From contig NZ_WMIG01000010.1 of NCBI RefSeq assembly GCF_009711205.1, forward strand, positions 1 through 64,000: a DNA stretch of 64,000 nt. Reading direction: 5' to 3'. Below the pieces are notes generated by a model, which saw only the letters and a program-made list of their open reading frames with translations, had not been told where the DNA came from and ran no database searches. Shown here one piece after another: positions 8,596-18,081 of this stretch. The stretch comes from Paracoccus litorisediminis. Lineage in GTDB: Bacteria > Pseudomonadota > Alphaproteobacteria > Rhodobacterales > Rhodobacteraceae. The translations under genes were made by a program, and so were the position numbers. How positions within the stretch are numbered: position 1 is the first letter of the stretch; every line of letters starts with the position of its first letter.

Positions 8596-9135
8596 ATGGT
8601 CAAGACCGTAATCAACCTGTTCTACCGCCTTCTGGACTATGTGCTGATCTTCCTGATCGGCGGCATGGCTCTGATGGTCTTTGTGAACGTCGTCATGCGC
8701 TACACCATGAACTCGGGCATTCCGGTGACCGAGGAACTGTCGCGCTTCTTCTTTGTCTGGCTGACCTTCATCGGCGCGGTCGTGGCGCATCGCCACAACC
8801 TGCATATGGGCATGGAAACCTTTGTCGCGATGATGGGCCGCAAGGGCCGCATGCTGATGATGGGTCTTTCGGACCTGCTGATCATCGGCTGCTCGTTCGT
8901 GTTGTTCTGGGGCAGCTGGAAACAGCTTCCGATCAACATGAGCATGCTGGCCCCTGTGTCCGGCATCCCGATGGGCTGGGTCTATGGAACCGGCCTGTTC
9001 ACCGCGACCTGCATCATCCTGATCACGCTTGAACGTTTCATCCGCCTGCTGACCGGTCGCGTGACCGAAGCCGAGATCGCCGCCTTTGCCGGTGAGTTCC
9101 ACAGCGTCGAAGAATTGGCGGAGCGCGGCCTATGA
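8596..9135 (+). CDS. dctQ: TRAP transporter small permease (DctQ family)
   Basis: A 179-residue membrane protein with four predicted helices: about residues 12-34, 50-67, 90-108 and 130-150. The family motif is the ELSRFFFVWLTFIGAVVAHR stretch. It pairs with the large permease to make the membrane part of a sodium- or proton-driven TRAP carrier. It starts one base after the FAH-family stop codon and overlaps the next gene by four bases, so FAH, DctQ, DctM and DctP genes are one operon. The link to sugar-acid enzymes points to a sugar-acid substrate rather than a C4 dicarboxylate. Confidence 0.92.
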   Translation: MVKTVINLFYRLLDYVLIFLIGGMALMVFVNVVMRYTMNSGIPVTEELSRFFFVWLTFIGAVVAHRHNLHMGMETFVAMMGRKGRMLMMGLSDLLIIGCSFVLFWGSWKQLPINMSMLAPVSGIPMGWVYGTGLFTATCIILITLERFIRLLTGRVTEAEIAAFAGEFHSVEELAERGL

Positions 9136-10409
9136 CCCTAATCGTCTTTATCGTTTCCCTGATCGGGGCCATGGCCATTGGCGCGCCCGTCGCCTTTGCC
9201 CTGATCTTCTGCGGCGTCATGCTCATGACCTATATGGGCATGTTCAACACCCAGATCATCGCCCAGAACATGATGATCGGCGCCGATACCTTCACGCTGC
9301 TGGCCATTCCCTTCTTCGTCCTTGCGGGCGAGCTGATGAACGCTGGCGGTCTGTCCAAGCGGATCATCGACTTCTCGATCGCCTGTGTCGGCCATATCCG
9401 GGGCGGTCTGGGCATCGTGGCCATCGTCGCCGCGATCATCATGGCCTCGATCTCGGGCTCGGCTGCGGCGGATACCGCGGCGCTGGCCGCGATCCTGATC
9501 CCGATGATGGCCAAGGCCGGTTATAACGTGCCGCGCTCGGCCGGTCTGATTGCAGCGGGCGGCGTCATCGCGCCGGTCATCCCGCCGTCGATGGCCTTCA
9601 TCGTCTTCGGCGTCTCGGCCAACGTCTCGATCTCGAAACTGTTCATGGCCGGGATCGTGCCGGGCGTGCTGATGGGCGTGTCGCTGCTGATCACCTGGCT
9701 GATCGTGGTCCGCAAGGACAAGATCGAAAGCCTGCCGCGCGCCAGCTGGCCTGATCGCGGCCGCTCTGCCGCGCGTGCGGCCTGGGCACTTGGCATGCCG
9801 GTCATCATTCTGGGCGGCATCAAGATGGGCGTCGTCACGCCTACCGAAGCTGCCGTTGTCGCCGCCTTCTATGCACTGTTCGTCGGCATGTTCGTCTATC
9901 GCGAACTGAAGCCCGCCGATCTGCCCAAGGTGCTGCTGTCCGCAGCCAAGACCACCGCCGCGATCATGTTCCTTGTCTGCGCCGCTCTGGTTTCGGCCTG
10001 GCTGATCACCGCCGCCAACATACCGAATGAGATCACGGGCTACATCGAGCCGCTGATCGACAACCCGAAACTGCTGATGTTCGCCATCATGGTGCTGATC
10101 CTGATCGTGGGCACGGCACTGGACCTGACGCCGACCATCCTGATCCTGACGCCCGTGCTGCTGCCGATCGTCGTCAAGGCCGGGATCGACCCGATCTACT
10201 TTGGCGTCATGTTCATCATGAACTGCTGCATCGGCCTGCTGACCCCGCCGGTGGGCGTCGTGCTGAACGTCGTCAGCGGCGTCGGCAAGATCCCTCTGGG
10301 CAAGGTCATCACCGGTGTCTGGCCCTTCCTGATCGCCGAAACCATCGTCCTGTTCCTGTTGGTCCTGTTCCCGCAGATCGTGACGGTCCCGGCGAACTGG
10401 TTCTACTGA
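9132..10409 (+). CDS. dctM: TRAP transporter large permease (DctM family)
   Basis: A 425-residue polytopic inner-membrane protein of usual DctM length, hydrophobic nearly throughout. Characteristic stretches are IPFFVLAGELMNAGGLSKRI, ASISGSAAADTAALAAI, IPPSMAFIVFGV and the C-terminal GLLTPPVGVVLNVVSG. It is the ion-coupled translocation subunit. The ATG overlaps the end of dctQ (ATGA). The binding-protein gene follows after 40 bases with its own strong ribosome binding site, which allows more binding protein to be made than permease. Confidence 0.95.
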   Translation: MTLIVFIVSLIGAMAIGAPVAFALIFCGVMLMTYMGMFNTQIIAQNMMIGADTFTLLAIPFFVLAGELMNAGGLSKRIIDFSIACVGHIRGGLGIVAIVAAIIMASISGSAAADTAALAAILIPMMAKAGYNVPRSAGLIAAGGVIAPVIPPSMAFIVFGVSANVSISKLFMAGIVPGVLMGVSLLITWLIVVRKDKIESLPRASWPDRGRSAARAAWALGMPVIILGGIKMGVVTPTEAAVVAAFYALFVGMFVYRELKPADLPKVLLSAAKTTAAIMFLVCAALVSAWLITAANIPNEITGYIEPLIDNPKLLMFAIMVLILIVGTALDLTPTILILTPVLLPIVVKAGIDPIYFGVMFIMNCCIGLLTPPVGVVLNVVSGVGKIPLGKVITGVWPFLIAETIVLFLLVLFPQIVTVPANWFY

Positions 10410-10449
10410 TCAAACTTCAACCGTTTTCTGAATTCCTGGGAGGAACCAC

Positions 10450-11460
10450 ATGAAAAACCACGCAATCAAGGCCGCGCTGCTTGTCTCGACCCTGCTGGGT
10501 GCCGCAACGCCCGCCCTTGCCGATTTCCAGGCGCGCAACTTCCGCGTCTCGAACGGGATCAACGAGGATCACCCGGTCAACAACGGCATGAAGGCCATGC
10601 AGGTCTGCCTGGATGAGAAGACCGGCGGCCAGATGAAGATGACCGGTTTCTGGGGCGGCGCGCTTGGCGGCGACCTTCAGGCGACGCAGGCGCTGCGCTC
10701 GGGCGTGCAGGAAGCGGTTGTCACCTCGTCCTCGCCGCTGGTCGGCATCGTCCCGGCGCTTGGCGTCTTTGACCTGCCCTTCCTGTTCCGCAGCAACGAA
10801 GAAGCCTATGCCGTCATGGATGGCGAGTTCGGCGACTTCCTGAACCAGAAGCTGGACGAGGCCGGGCTGGTCAACCTTGCCTATTGGGAAAACGGCTTCC
10901 GCAACGTGTCGAACTCGAAGCTGCCGATCACCAAATGGGAAGACTTCGAGGGTCTGAAGCTGCGCGTGATGCAGAACAACATCTTCCTCGACAGCTTCGC
11001 CAACTTCGGTGCCAACGCCACGCCGATGGCCTTTGGCGAGGTATTCTCGGCGCTGGAAACCAAGGCGATCGACGCGCAGGAAAACCCCTATGTCACGCTG
11101 GACACCTCGAAATTCTACGAGGTGCAAAGCTATGTCAGCGAGACCAAGCACGCCTACACCCCGTTCCTGTTCCTGTTCTCGAAGGCGATCTTCAACACCT
11201 ATTCGCCCGAGGAACAGCAGGCCCTGCGTGACTGCGCCGCCGTTGGCCGCGATGAAGAACGCAAGGTCATCCAAGAGCTGAACAAGGCCTCGCTGGCCAA
11301 GGTCGAAGCTGCCGGGCTGAAGTTCAACACCATCACCCCGGAAGAACAGGCCCGCATGCTTGAGAAGTCGCAAGTGGTCTACGAAAAGCACAAGGCCGAT
11401 ATCGGCGAAGACGTCGTCGACCGCGTGCAGAAAGAACTGGCCGCGATCCGCGGCAACTAA
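10450..11460 (+). CDS. dctP: TRAP transporter solute-binding protein (DctP family)
   Basis: A 336-residue periplasmic protein with a Sec signal (residues 1-25) cleaved near PALA/DF. The conserved ligand-binding region has the arginine in LRVMQN that usually pairs with a substrate carboxylate, then ANATPMAFGEVFSALETKAI and AQENPYVT. It delivers the substrate, probably a sugar acid in view of its neighbours, to the DctQM permease. GGGAGGA sits six bases before the ATG. It ends the operon and a strong terminator follows. Confidence 0.95.
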   Translation: MKNHAIKAALLVSTLLGAATPALADFQARNFRVSNGINEDHPVNNGMKAMQVCLDEKTGGQMKMTGFWGGALGGDLQATQALRSGVQEAVVTSSSPLVGIVPALGVFDLPFLFRSNEEAYAVMDGEFGDFLNQKLDEAGLVNLAYWENGFRNVSNSKLPITKWEDFEGLKLRVMQNNIFLDSFANFGANATPMAFGEVFSALETKAIDAQENPYVTLDTSKFYEVQSYVSETKHAYTPFLFLFSKAIFNTYSPEEQQALRDCAAVGRDEERKVIQELNKASLAKVEAAGLKFNTITPEEQARMLEKSQVVYEKHKADIGEDVVDRVQKELAAIRGN

Positions 11461-11507
11461 GCCACAAGGTCGCGCCGTCGTCCCCCCGGGCGGCGCGGCC
11501 GAAACTG

Positions 11508-11536
11508 CGGCGCCGCCATCGCGGCGCCGGTTTTTT
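11508..11536 (+). terminator. Intrinsic terminator after dctP
   Basis: An 8-bp GC stem (CGGCGCCG with CGGCGCCG, read as arms 11508-11515 and 11522-11529) has a six-base loop and runs straight into TTTTTT at 11531-11536. This is a textbook rho-independent terminator 48 bases after the dctP stop. Confidence 0.8.
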
Positions 11537-11677
11537 CAGCGAGAGGCCATGGTGAAGATCACGCCTATTCGTGACCACCACGACATTCGCGCCATTGCTG
11601 CGATGACTTAGAACGCCCGCCTCCAAGCCTCGATCTGCCCATCAACCGGGCTCGTCGGAAAGCCATTTTGGCGCGTG

Positions 11678-12367
11678 TCAGTCCTTTTTCTTTCTGAAAA
11701 CCAGATCGAGATAGCTGTCGCCCGCACGCAGGACGTGAGCCTTCATCGCGACTTCGGCGGCATCGGGGTCGCCAGCAATGACCGCGCGGCCGATCTGCCG
11801 ATGCTCGGTCAGGGCCTGCTGGCGTTCCGCCGGATCGGAATGGATCACCCGCCTTGCGCCGCTGTCATAGACATCCTGCCGATCGTTCAACAGCCGCAGG
11901 TAATTCGCCCGCGCGACCGAGCGGATATGGCCGTGAAAGACCTCATTCAGCTGCACCAGTTCCTCGGCGCTGCTTTCGGCAGTGGCGCGCTGCATGTCGT
12001 CAAGGATGGCCTGTAGTACCGGCTTGTCTGGCGCGGTGATGCGCTGCGCGGCCAGCCGGGCGATGGTCGATTCGATGGCGGCGCGGGCGAGGATCATTTC
12101 CTCGGCCCAGGCGAAATCGAAATTCACGATCACCCCGCTGCGGGGCTTGGTGCGGACCAGACCGTCGGCTTCCAGCAGGCGCAGGGCCTCTTTCACCGGG
12201 GTGGTGCTGACGCCCAGTTGCTCTGCGATGGCGCGTTCGTTCAGCCGCGCGCCCGGCTCGAATCCGCCCTGCAGGATCACCTGCCGCAACGCGCGGTGCA
12301 CATGCTCGCGCAGCCCGACAAGGGCATGAGGGTCCAGCGGCGCAAGGGCTGCTACGGGCAGAGGCAT
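11678..12367 (-). CDS. GntR-family transcriptional regulator (FCD domain)
   Basis: A 229-residue regulator. The winged-helix domain spans about residues 18-85 with LNERAIAEQLGVSTTPVKEA and LRLLEADGLVRTKPRSGV. A C-terminal FCD ligand-binding bundle has histidines in VFHGHIRSVAR and AMKAHVLR. It lies 48 bases downstream of the SorC-type regulator in the same direction, so the two may be cotranscribed. It is convergent with the TRAP operon. It could control either neighbouring catabolic cluster; the sequence does not decide which. Confidence 0.9.
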   Translation of the reverse strand: MPLPVAALAPLDPHALVGLREHVHRALRQVILQGGFEPGARLNERAIAEQLGVSTTPVKEALRLLEADGLVRTKPRSGVIVNFDFAWAEEMILARAAIESTIARLAAQRITAPDKPVLQAILDDMQRATAESSAEELVQLNEVFHGHIRSVARANYLRLLNDRQDVYDSGARRVIHSDPAERQQALTEHRQIGRAVIAGDPDAAEVAMKAHVLRAGDSYLDLVFRKKKD

Positions 12368-12415
12368 GGGGTTCTCCGATGCATTGAATGTCGGATGCGG
12401 AATACGGTCGCGGGA

Positions 12416-13381
12416 TCAAACCCGCGCGTCGTGTTCCAACACCATACGCGCGGTCAGATCGTCGGTGATCAGAATATTGGCCAATCCCGCCCGAAGGGCC
12501 GCGCGAATGATCGCGACCTTATGCGGACCGGCTGCGGCCAGCACACGTTCAGGCGTCTGGCGCAAGGTTTCCAGATCAATGCCGATGGTGCAGTCGTCCA
12601 ATGCCGTCCTGACCTGCTGGCCCTGCCCGTCCAGAAACCGACAGACCACATCCCCGATCGCGCCCGCATCGGTCAGGTCGCGCATGCCAACCTCGGACGG
12701 CAGGCCGGTGCGGATCAGATAGCTGCGTTCGGAAATGTCGCTGGCCGTCAGGATCGCCACGTCCAGCGCCGTCAGCTTGTGGAAATGCTCGGTGAAGATC
12801 TCTTGCGCCAGAAAGGCGGCACGGTCGATCTGCGGCGCAAGAAAGATCGGCGCGGCCAGCAGCGAATAGCGCGCCCCAAGCCGCCCCGCCAAACCCGAGG
12901 CGATACCGAAGGCATTGAGCGAATCCCCCCGGCTGGTCCCCCCGATCATCGAGATCACCTCAAGCTCGGGCAGGCTTTGCTGCATCATCCGGTTGATCGC
13001 GCTTTGCAGCGTCATCCCCCATGACACGCCGATGCGCCGCCATTCGCCTGCCTGCAGCCGCTCCGCCATATAGGCCGCCAGCGCCGCGCCGCAGGCATTG
13101 TGATAATCGTAATGTTCGGGATTGGCCGGGGCCACCAACGCACGCGCCAGCCCGAAGCGTTCCTGCAACTGGTCCTGCAGATCAAAGCGCGGCAGGAAGG
13201 GCGAATCGATCTCGACCTTGACCAACCCCAGGGCGCGGGCGCGCTGGATGGCCTGATTCACCCGCAACCGGGTCACGCCCATCGCCTTGGCGATCTGGGC
13301 CTGGGTCAATTCATTCACGAAATAATGCCAGCAGACTTCGACGGTGAAGGCATCGGCCTGCGGAAAATCCTTGTTCAACAT
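12416..13381 (-). CDS. SorC/DeoR-type sugar-binding transcriptional regulator
   Basis: A 321-residue regulator with an N-terminal helix-turn-helix (LTQAQIAKAMGVTRLRVNQA, about residues 25-44). A C-terminal sugar-phosphate-binding domain of the SorC/CggR type follows, visible as WGMTLQSAI, VISMIGGTSRG and the late AAGPHKVAII. It is divergent from the polyol ABC operon, like the regulator of the smo operon in Rhodobacter. It probably binds the inverted repeat at 13444-13461 and responds to a polyol or sugar phosphate. Confidence 0.9.
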   Translation of the reverse strand: MLNKDFPQADAFTVEVCWHYFVNELTQAQIAKAMGVTRLRVNQAIQRARALGLVKVEIDSPFLPRFDLQDQLQERFGLARALVAPANPEHYDYHNACGAALAAYMAERLQAGEWRRIGVSWGMTLQSAINRMMQQSLPELEVISMIGGTSRGDSLNAFGIASGLAGRLGARYSLLAAPIFLAPQIDRAAFLAQEIFTEHFHKLTALDVAILTASDISERSYLIRTGLPSEVGMRDLTDAGAIGDVVCRFLDGQGQQVRTALDDCTIGIDLETLRQTPERVLAAAGPHKVAIIRAALRAGLANILITDDLTARMVLEHDARV

Positions 13382-13443
13382 GGGCGCATCTCATCGGGCG
13401 GGAGGCGCTTGTCAAGCATCGGAAATCCCGCCCCGTTTACAAC

Positions 13444-13461
13444 TGTATTTTTAGAAATACA
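13444..13461. promoter_or_regulatory. Candidate SorC operator
   Basis: TGTATTTTTAGAAATACA is a perfect inverted repeat with 7-bp arms and a 4-bp centre, AT-rich in an otherwise GC-rich region. It lies between the divergent sorC-type gene (start 13381) and the binding-protein gene (start 13580), so one site could serve both promoters. Confidence 0.65.
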
Positions 13462-13579
13462 TTTGCAAGTTTTTCTTGCGCGAAGCTTGGCGGATTTGCC
13501 AAGATGCCCATGGGACGAGGAAGGCCGGAGCGGCAACGACAGTTTCCCGCCGCACCTCGCCGATCAGGGAGGATGGTTG

Positions 13580-15016
<1,437 letters not shown>

Positions 15017-15032
15017 GCGTTCCTCCCCCGGT

Positions 15033-15056
15033 CGCCGCGGGAGCAATCCCGCGGCG
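15033..15056 (+). other. Intercistronic hairpin with GNRA loop
   Basis: Perfect 10-bp arms CGCCGCGGGA and TCCCGCGGCG close on a GCAA loop, a stable GNRA tetraloop. No U-run follows. It sits 16 bases after the binding-protein stop. Such stems usually protect the upstream binding-protein message from 3' decay or partly terminate, giving more binding protein than permease. Confidence 0.7.
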
Positions 15057-15100
15057 ATTGGCAAGCCGCGCGCATCTCCGCGCATTGGACGGGAAAAGCC

Positions 15101-15979
15101 ATGCAATCCAAGTTTCTGGGCTGGGCCTTGCTGGCCCCCACGCTGCTGATCCTGGCGCTGTTCGGGGTCGTGCCCTTCATCTATGTGCTGTTCGTGTCCT
15201 TCCACCAATGGAACCCGTTCGGGGCCAATCCCGACATGGTGTTCAACTGGGCCGACAATTACCGCAAGCTGGTCTTTGACGCGCAGTTCCTGGCCTCGCT
15301 GGGGGTGACGGCGGCCTTCGTCTTCTTCGCCGTCCTGTCCGAGCTGATCCTTGGCTATTTTCTGGCGCAGGCCCTGATGCGGGATTTTCCCGGCAAGACG
15401 TTCTTTCGCACCATCCACACCCTGCCCTTGATCATGGCTCCGATCATCGTCGGCTCGGTCTGGAAGTTGATGACGACGCCGTCCATCGGGATCATCCCGA
15501 ACCTGCTGTCGAACTGGTTGGGCTATGACCTGAATATCGGCCAAAGCGCGTGGCAGGCCTTTGCCACCACCGTGGTCATGGACATCTGGCACTGGACGCC
15601 GCTGGTCACGCTGACCCTGATCGCGGCGCTGGTGTCCCTGCCCGCCGATCCGTTCGAGCAGGCGCAGATCGACGGCGCGAACCGGCGGCAGATCTTCTGG
15701 CACATCACGCTGCCGATGATCCGTCCGGCGATCCTTGCCACCGTCTTCATCCGCATGATGGACGCGATGCGGACCGTCGATGAGGTATTGATGCTGACCG
15801 GCGGCGGCCCCGGCTCGGCCACGCGCTATGTCGGCGTGCATATCTTCAAGGAAGTCTTTCCAAGGACGAATTACGGCTACGGATCGGCCGTGTCGGTGAT
15901 CGTCCTGTACCTGACCATCGTCACCTGCTGGCTGATGTATGTCGGCCTGATCGCACCCCGCAACAAGGGAAAGGGCTGA
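15101..15979 (+). CDS. Polyol ABC transporter permease (first subunit)
   Basis: A 292-residue inner-membrane protein with six predicted helices, beginning with WALLAPTLLILALFGVVPFI. The EAA loop that docks the ATPase is seen as EQAQIDGANRRQIFWHITLP at about residues 186-205. It belongs to the MalF/SmoF-type permease group and forms a heterodimer with the next gene product. It is separated from the second permease by three bases. Confidence 0.92.
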   Translation: MQSKFLGWALLAPTLLILALFGVVPFIYVLFVSFHQWNPFGANPDMVFNWADNYRKLVFDAQFLASLGVTAAFVFFAVLSELILGYFLAQALMRDFPGKTFFRTIHTLPLIMAPIIVGSVWKLMTTPSIGIIPNLLSNWLGYDLNIGQSAWQAFATTVVMDIWHWTPLVTLTLIAALVSLPADPFEQAQIDGANRRQIFWHITLPMIRPAILATVFIRMMDAMRTVDEVLMLTGGGPGSATRYVGVHIFKEVFPRTNYGYGSAVSVIVLYLTIVTCWLMYVGLIAPRNKGKG

Positions 15980-15982
15980 TCC

Positions 15983-16822
15983 ATGCGCAAGGGCAATCCG
16001 TGGCTGTCGGTGCTGTTCTGGGTGCTGATCAGCTTCCTGACGCTGTTCCCGATCTATTGGCTGTTCGTCATCTCGGTCAAACCGGCGATCGAGCTGTTCA
16101 CGACCCCCTCGGTCTGGCTGTCGGGCGATCTGTATTGGAAGAACTACACCGACGTGCTGAACGATCGCACCTTGCGCGGCTACATGATCAATTCGCTGGT
16201 CATCTCATCGGGCAATGCGATCCTGTGCACCACGCTGGGCTTTCTGGCCTGCTACGCTCTGTCGCGCTTCGATCTGCCCGGCAAGGAAAGCGTATTCTTC
16301 TGGACCATCACCAACCGCATGGCCCCGCCTGCGGTCTTCCTGCTGCCGCTCTATCTGCTGATGACACAGATCTACACCATCGGAGATTTCAAGCTGGCCG
16401 ACACAAGGATCGGGATGATCCTTGTCTATTGCACCTTCAACCTGCCCTTCGCGATCTGGACCCTGCGCCCGACGCTGGACGCCATCCCCAAGGAGCTGGA
16501 CGAGGCCGCCTTTGTCGATGGTGCCAGCCCGTGGAAGGTCATCAGTGAGGTGGTCTTCCCGCTGGCCCGACCCGGCCTTGCGGTGACACTGATCCTGACC
16601 TGGGTCTTTGCCTGGAACGAATACCTGCTGGCAGCGACGCTGACCAATTTCAACGCCCGCACCCTGACCACGGGCCTGTCCGAATATGTCACCACAACCG
16701 GCACCAATTGGGGGATCATGGCGGCAATCTCGGTCTTTACGCTGATCCCGGCGCTGATCGTCTTCAGCCTTGTGCAACGCCATATCGTCGCCGGCCTGAC
16801 CTTTGGCGCGGTGAAAGGATAG
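15983..16822 (+). CDS. Polyol ABC transporter permease (second subunit)
   Basis: A 279-residue MalG/SmoG-type permease with six predicted helices. The first is LSVLFWVLISFLTLFPIYWL. The EAA loop is visible as ELDEAAFVDGASPWKVISEV at about residues 172-191. It pairs with the preceding permease to form the channel energised by the ATPase at 18082. It is followed after three bases by a tiny membrane protein gene, so all these genes are cotranscribed. Confidence 0.93.
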   Translation: MRKGNPWLSVLFWVLISFLTLFPIYWLFVISVKPAIELFTTPSVWLSGDLYWKNYTDVLNDRTLRGYMINSLVISSGNAILCTTLGFLACYALSRFDLPGKESVFFWTITNRMAPPAVFLLPLYLLMTQIYTIGDFKLADTRIGMILVYCTFNLPFAIWTLRPTLDAIPKELDEAAFVDGASPWKVISEVVFPLARPGLAVTLILTWVFAWNEYLLAATLTNFNARTLTTGLSEYVTTTGTNWGIMAAISVFTLIPALIVFSLVQRHIVAGLTFGAVKG

Positions 16823-16825
16823 ACC

Positions 16826-17014
16826 ATGTCTCAGGAACGCACGGGCTTTCTGCCCATCGAGACCAACTGGTTCGACCGGCTGTTCATCAGCGTCGTGCTG
16901 TGGGTGGCGCTGTCGCTGTTCTGGCTGCGCTTTCTGGAACCGCTGGGCCTGTCGATCTGGATCGGCGTGGCGATCTCGGTCGTGCTTGCCGCCATCATCA
17001 TTCGAAGGGGATAG
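16826..17014 (+). CDS. Small two-helix membrane protein in the polyol ABC operon
   Basis: A 62-residue protein with two hydrophobic segments (about residues 20-36, ending FWLRFLEPLG, and 42-58, IWIGVAISVVLAAIIII) and a basic C-terminus RRG. It is tightly spaced, three bases from the genes on both sides, which argues that it is real and made with the transporter. Glycerol-type ABC operons of alphaproteobacteria also carry small membrane proteins (DUF2160), but family membership cannot be confirmed here. A role in assembling or stabilising the permease is an inference. Confidence 0.75.
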   Translation: MSQERTGFLPIETNWFDRLFISVVLWVALSLFWLRFLEPLGLSIWIGVAISVVLAAIIIRRG

Positions 17015-17017
17015 GTC

Positions 17018-18070
17018 ATGCAATCGCTGGTGCTTGAACGGCAGGGGGAACTGTCCCTGCGCGATTTCCCCCAGATCGACCGGGAAGAGGAAGTGCTTGG
17101 CCCGCGCGACGTGCGCATCAAGCTGCATACGGTGGGGATCTGCGGATCGGATGTGCATTACTACACGCATGGGCGCATCGGTCCTTTCGTCGTGAATGCC
17201 CCGATGATCCTTGGCCATGAGGCCTCGGGCACGGTGATCGAGGTCGGGACCGAGGTCACCACCCTGAAACCCGGCGACCGCGTCTGCATGGAGCCGGGCA
17301 TCCCCGACCCGAACAGCCGCGCCACCCGACTGGGCATGTATAACGTGGACCCGGCCGTGCGCTTCTGGGCGACGCCGCCGGTCCATGGCATCCTGCGCCC
17401 GACCTGTGTGCATCCCGAGGCCTTCACCTTCAAGCTGCCCGACAATGTCAGCTTTGCCGAGGCCGCGATGGTCGAGCCGCTGGCCGTCGGCATCCATGCC
17501 GCGACCAAGGCCCGGATCAAGCCCGGCGACAATGCCGTGGTCATGGGCGCGGGTCCCATCGGGCTTGTCACCGCGCTCTCGGCACTGGCGGCGGGCTGTG
17601 CGCGGGTGTTCCTGACCGACATCGCCCAGCCCAAGCTGGAGATCGGGGCCAGCCTTTCGCCCGCGATCACCCCGATCAATGTCGCGCATGAGGATCTGGC
17701 GGCGCGCGTCCTGCGCGAAACCGATGGGTGGGGGGCCGAGGTGGTCTTTGAGGCGACCGGCTCGCCCAAGGCGGCGGCGGGGATCTTTCCGCCGCTCGCG
17801 CCCGGAGGTTGCGTGGTGCTGATCGGCGGCCAGCCCGACCCCATCGCCTATGATGCCGGGGCGGCGATGGTGCGCGAGGCGCGGGTCGAGAACATCTTTC
17901 GCTACGCCCATGCCTTTCCGCGCTGCGTGAACATGATCGCCTCGGGCGCGATCGACGTGAAACCGCTGATCACCCGTCGATTCGACTTCAAGGATAGCGT
18001 TCAAGCCTTTGAAATAGCGGCATCCGCACCTGCGGGCGACGTCAAGATGCAGATCGAGTTACCAGGGTAG
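17018..18070 (+). CDS. Zinc-dependent polyol dehydrogenase (xylitol/sorbitol dehydrogenase, MDR family)
   Basis: A 350-residue medium-chain dehydrogenase. The catalytic zinc site shows C42 in [11 protein letters not shown] and H67-E68 in LGHEASGTV. The NAD-binding motif is [17 protein letters not shown] at about 175-191. It should oxidise xylitol, sorbitol or a similar polyol to the ketose with NAD. The four-cysteine structural zinc lobe of classical alcohol dehydrogenase is absent, as in many sorbitol dehydrogenases. It lies in the polyol ABC operon between the small membrane protein and the ATPase gene. Confidence 0.88.
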   Translation: MQSLVLERQGELSLRDFPQIDREEEVLGPRDVRIKLHTVGICGSDVHYYTHGRIGPFVVNAPMILGHEASGTVIEVGTEVTTLKPGDRVCMEPGIPDPNSRATRLGMYNVDPAVRFWATPPVHGILRPTCVHPEAFTFKLPDNVSFAEAAMVEPLAVGIHAATKARIKPGDNAVVMGAGPIGLVTALSALAAGCARVFLTDIAQPKLEIGASLSPAITPINVAHEDLAARVLRETDGWGAEVVFEATGSPKAAAGIFPPLAPGGCVVLIGGQPDPIAYDAGAAMVREARVENIFRYAHAFPRCVNMIASGAIDVKPLITRRFDFKDSVQAFEIAASAPAGDVKMQIELPG

Positions 18071-18081
18071 GGGGGACGGGC

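Noticed and set aside
13100-13579. N-terminal extension of the polyol binding protein
   Set aside because: It would run through the divergent regulator gene and the operator; the signal peptide begins at 13580 with GGGAGG in place.
16205-18004. 599-codon minus-strand open frame across several polyol operon genes
   Set aside because: It spans three real genes on the other strand and shows shadow composition (His, Gln, Arg and Gly rich).
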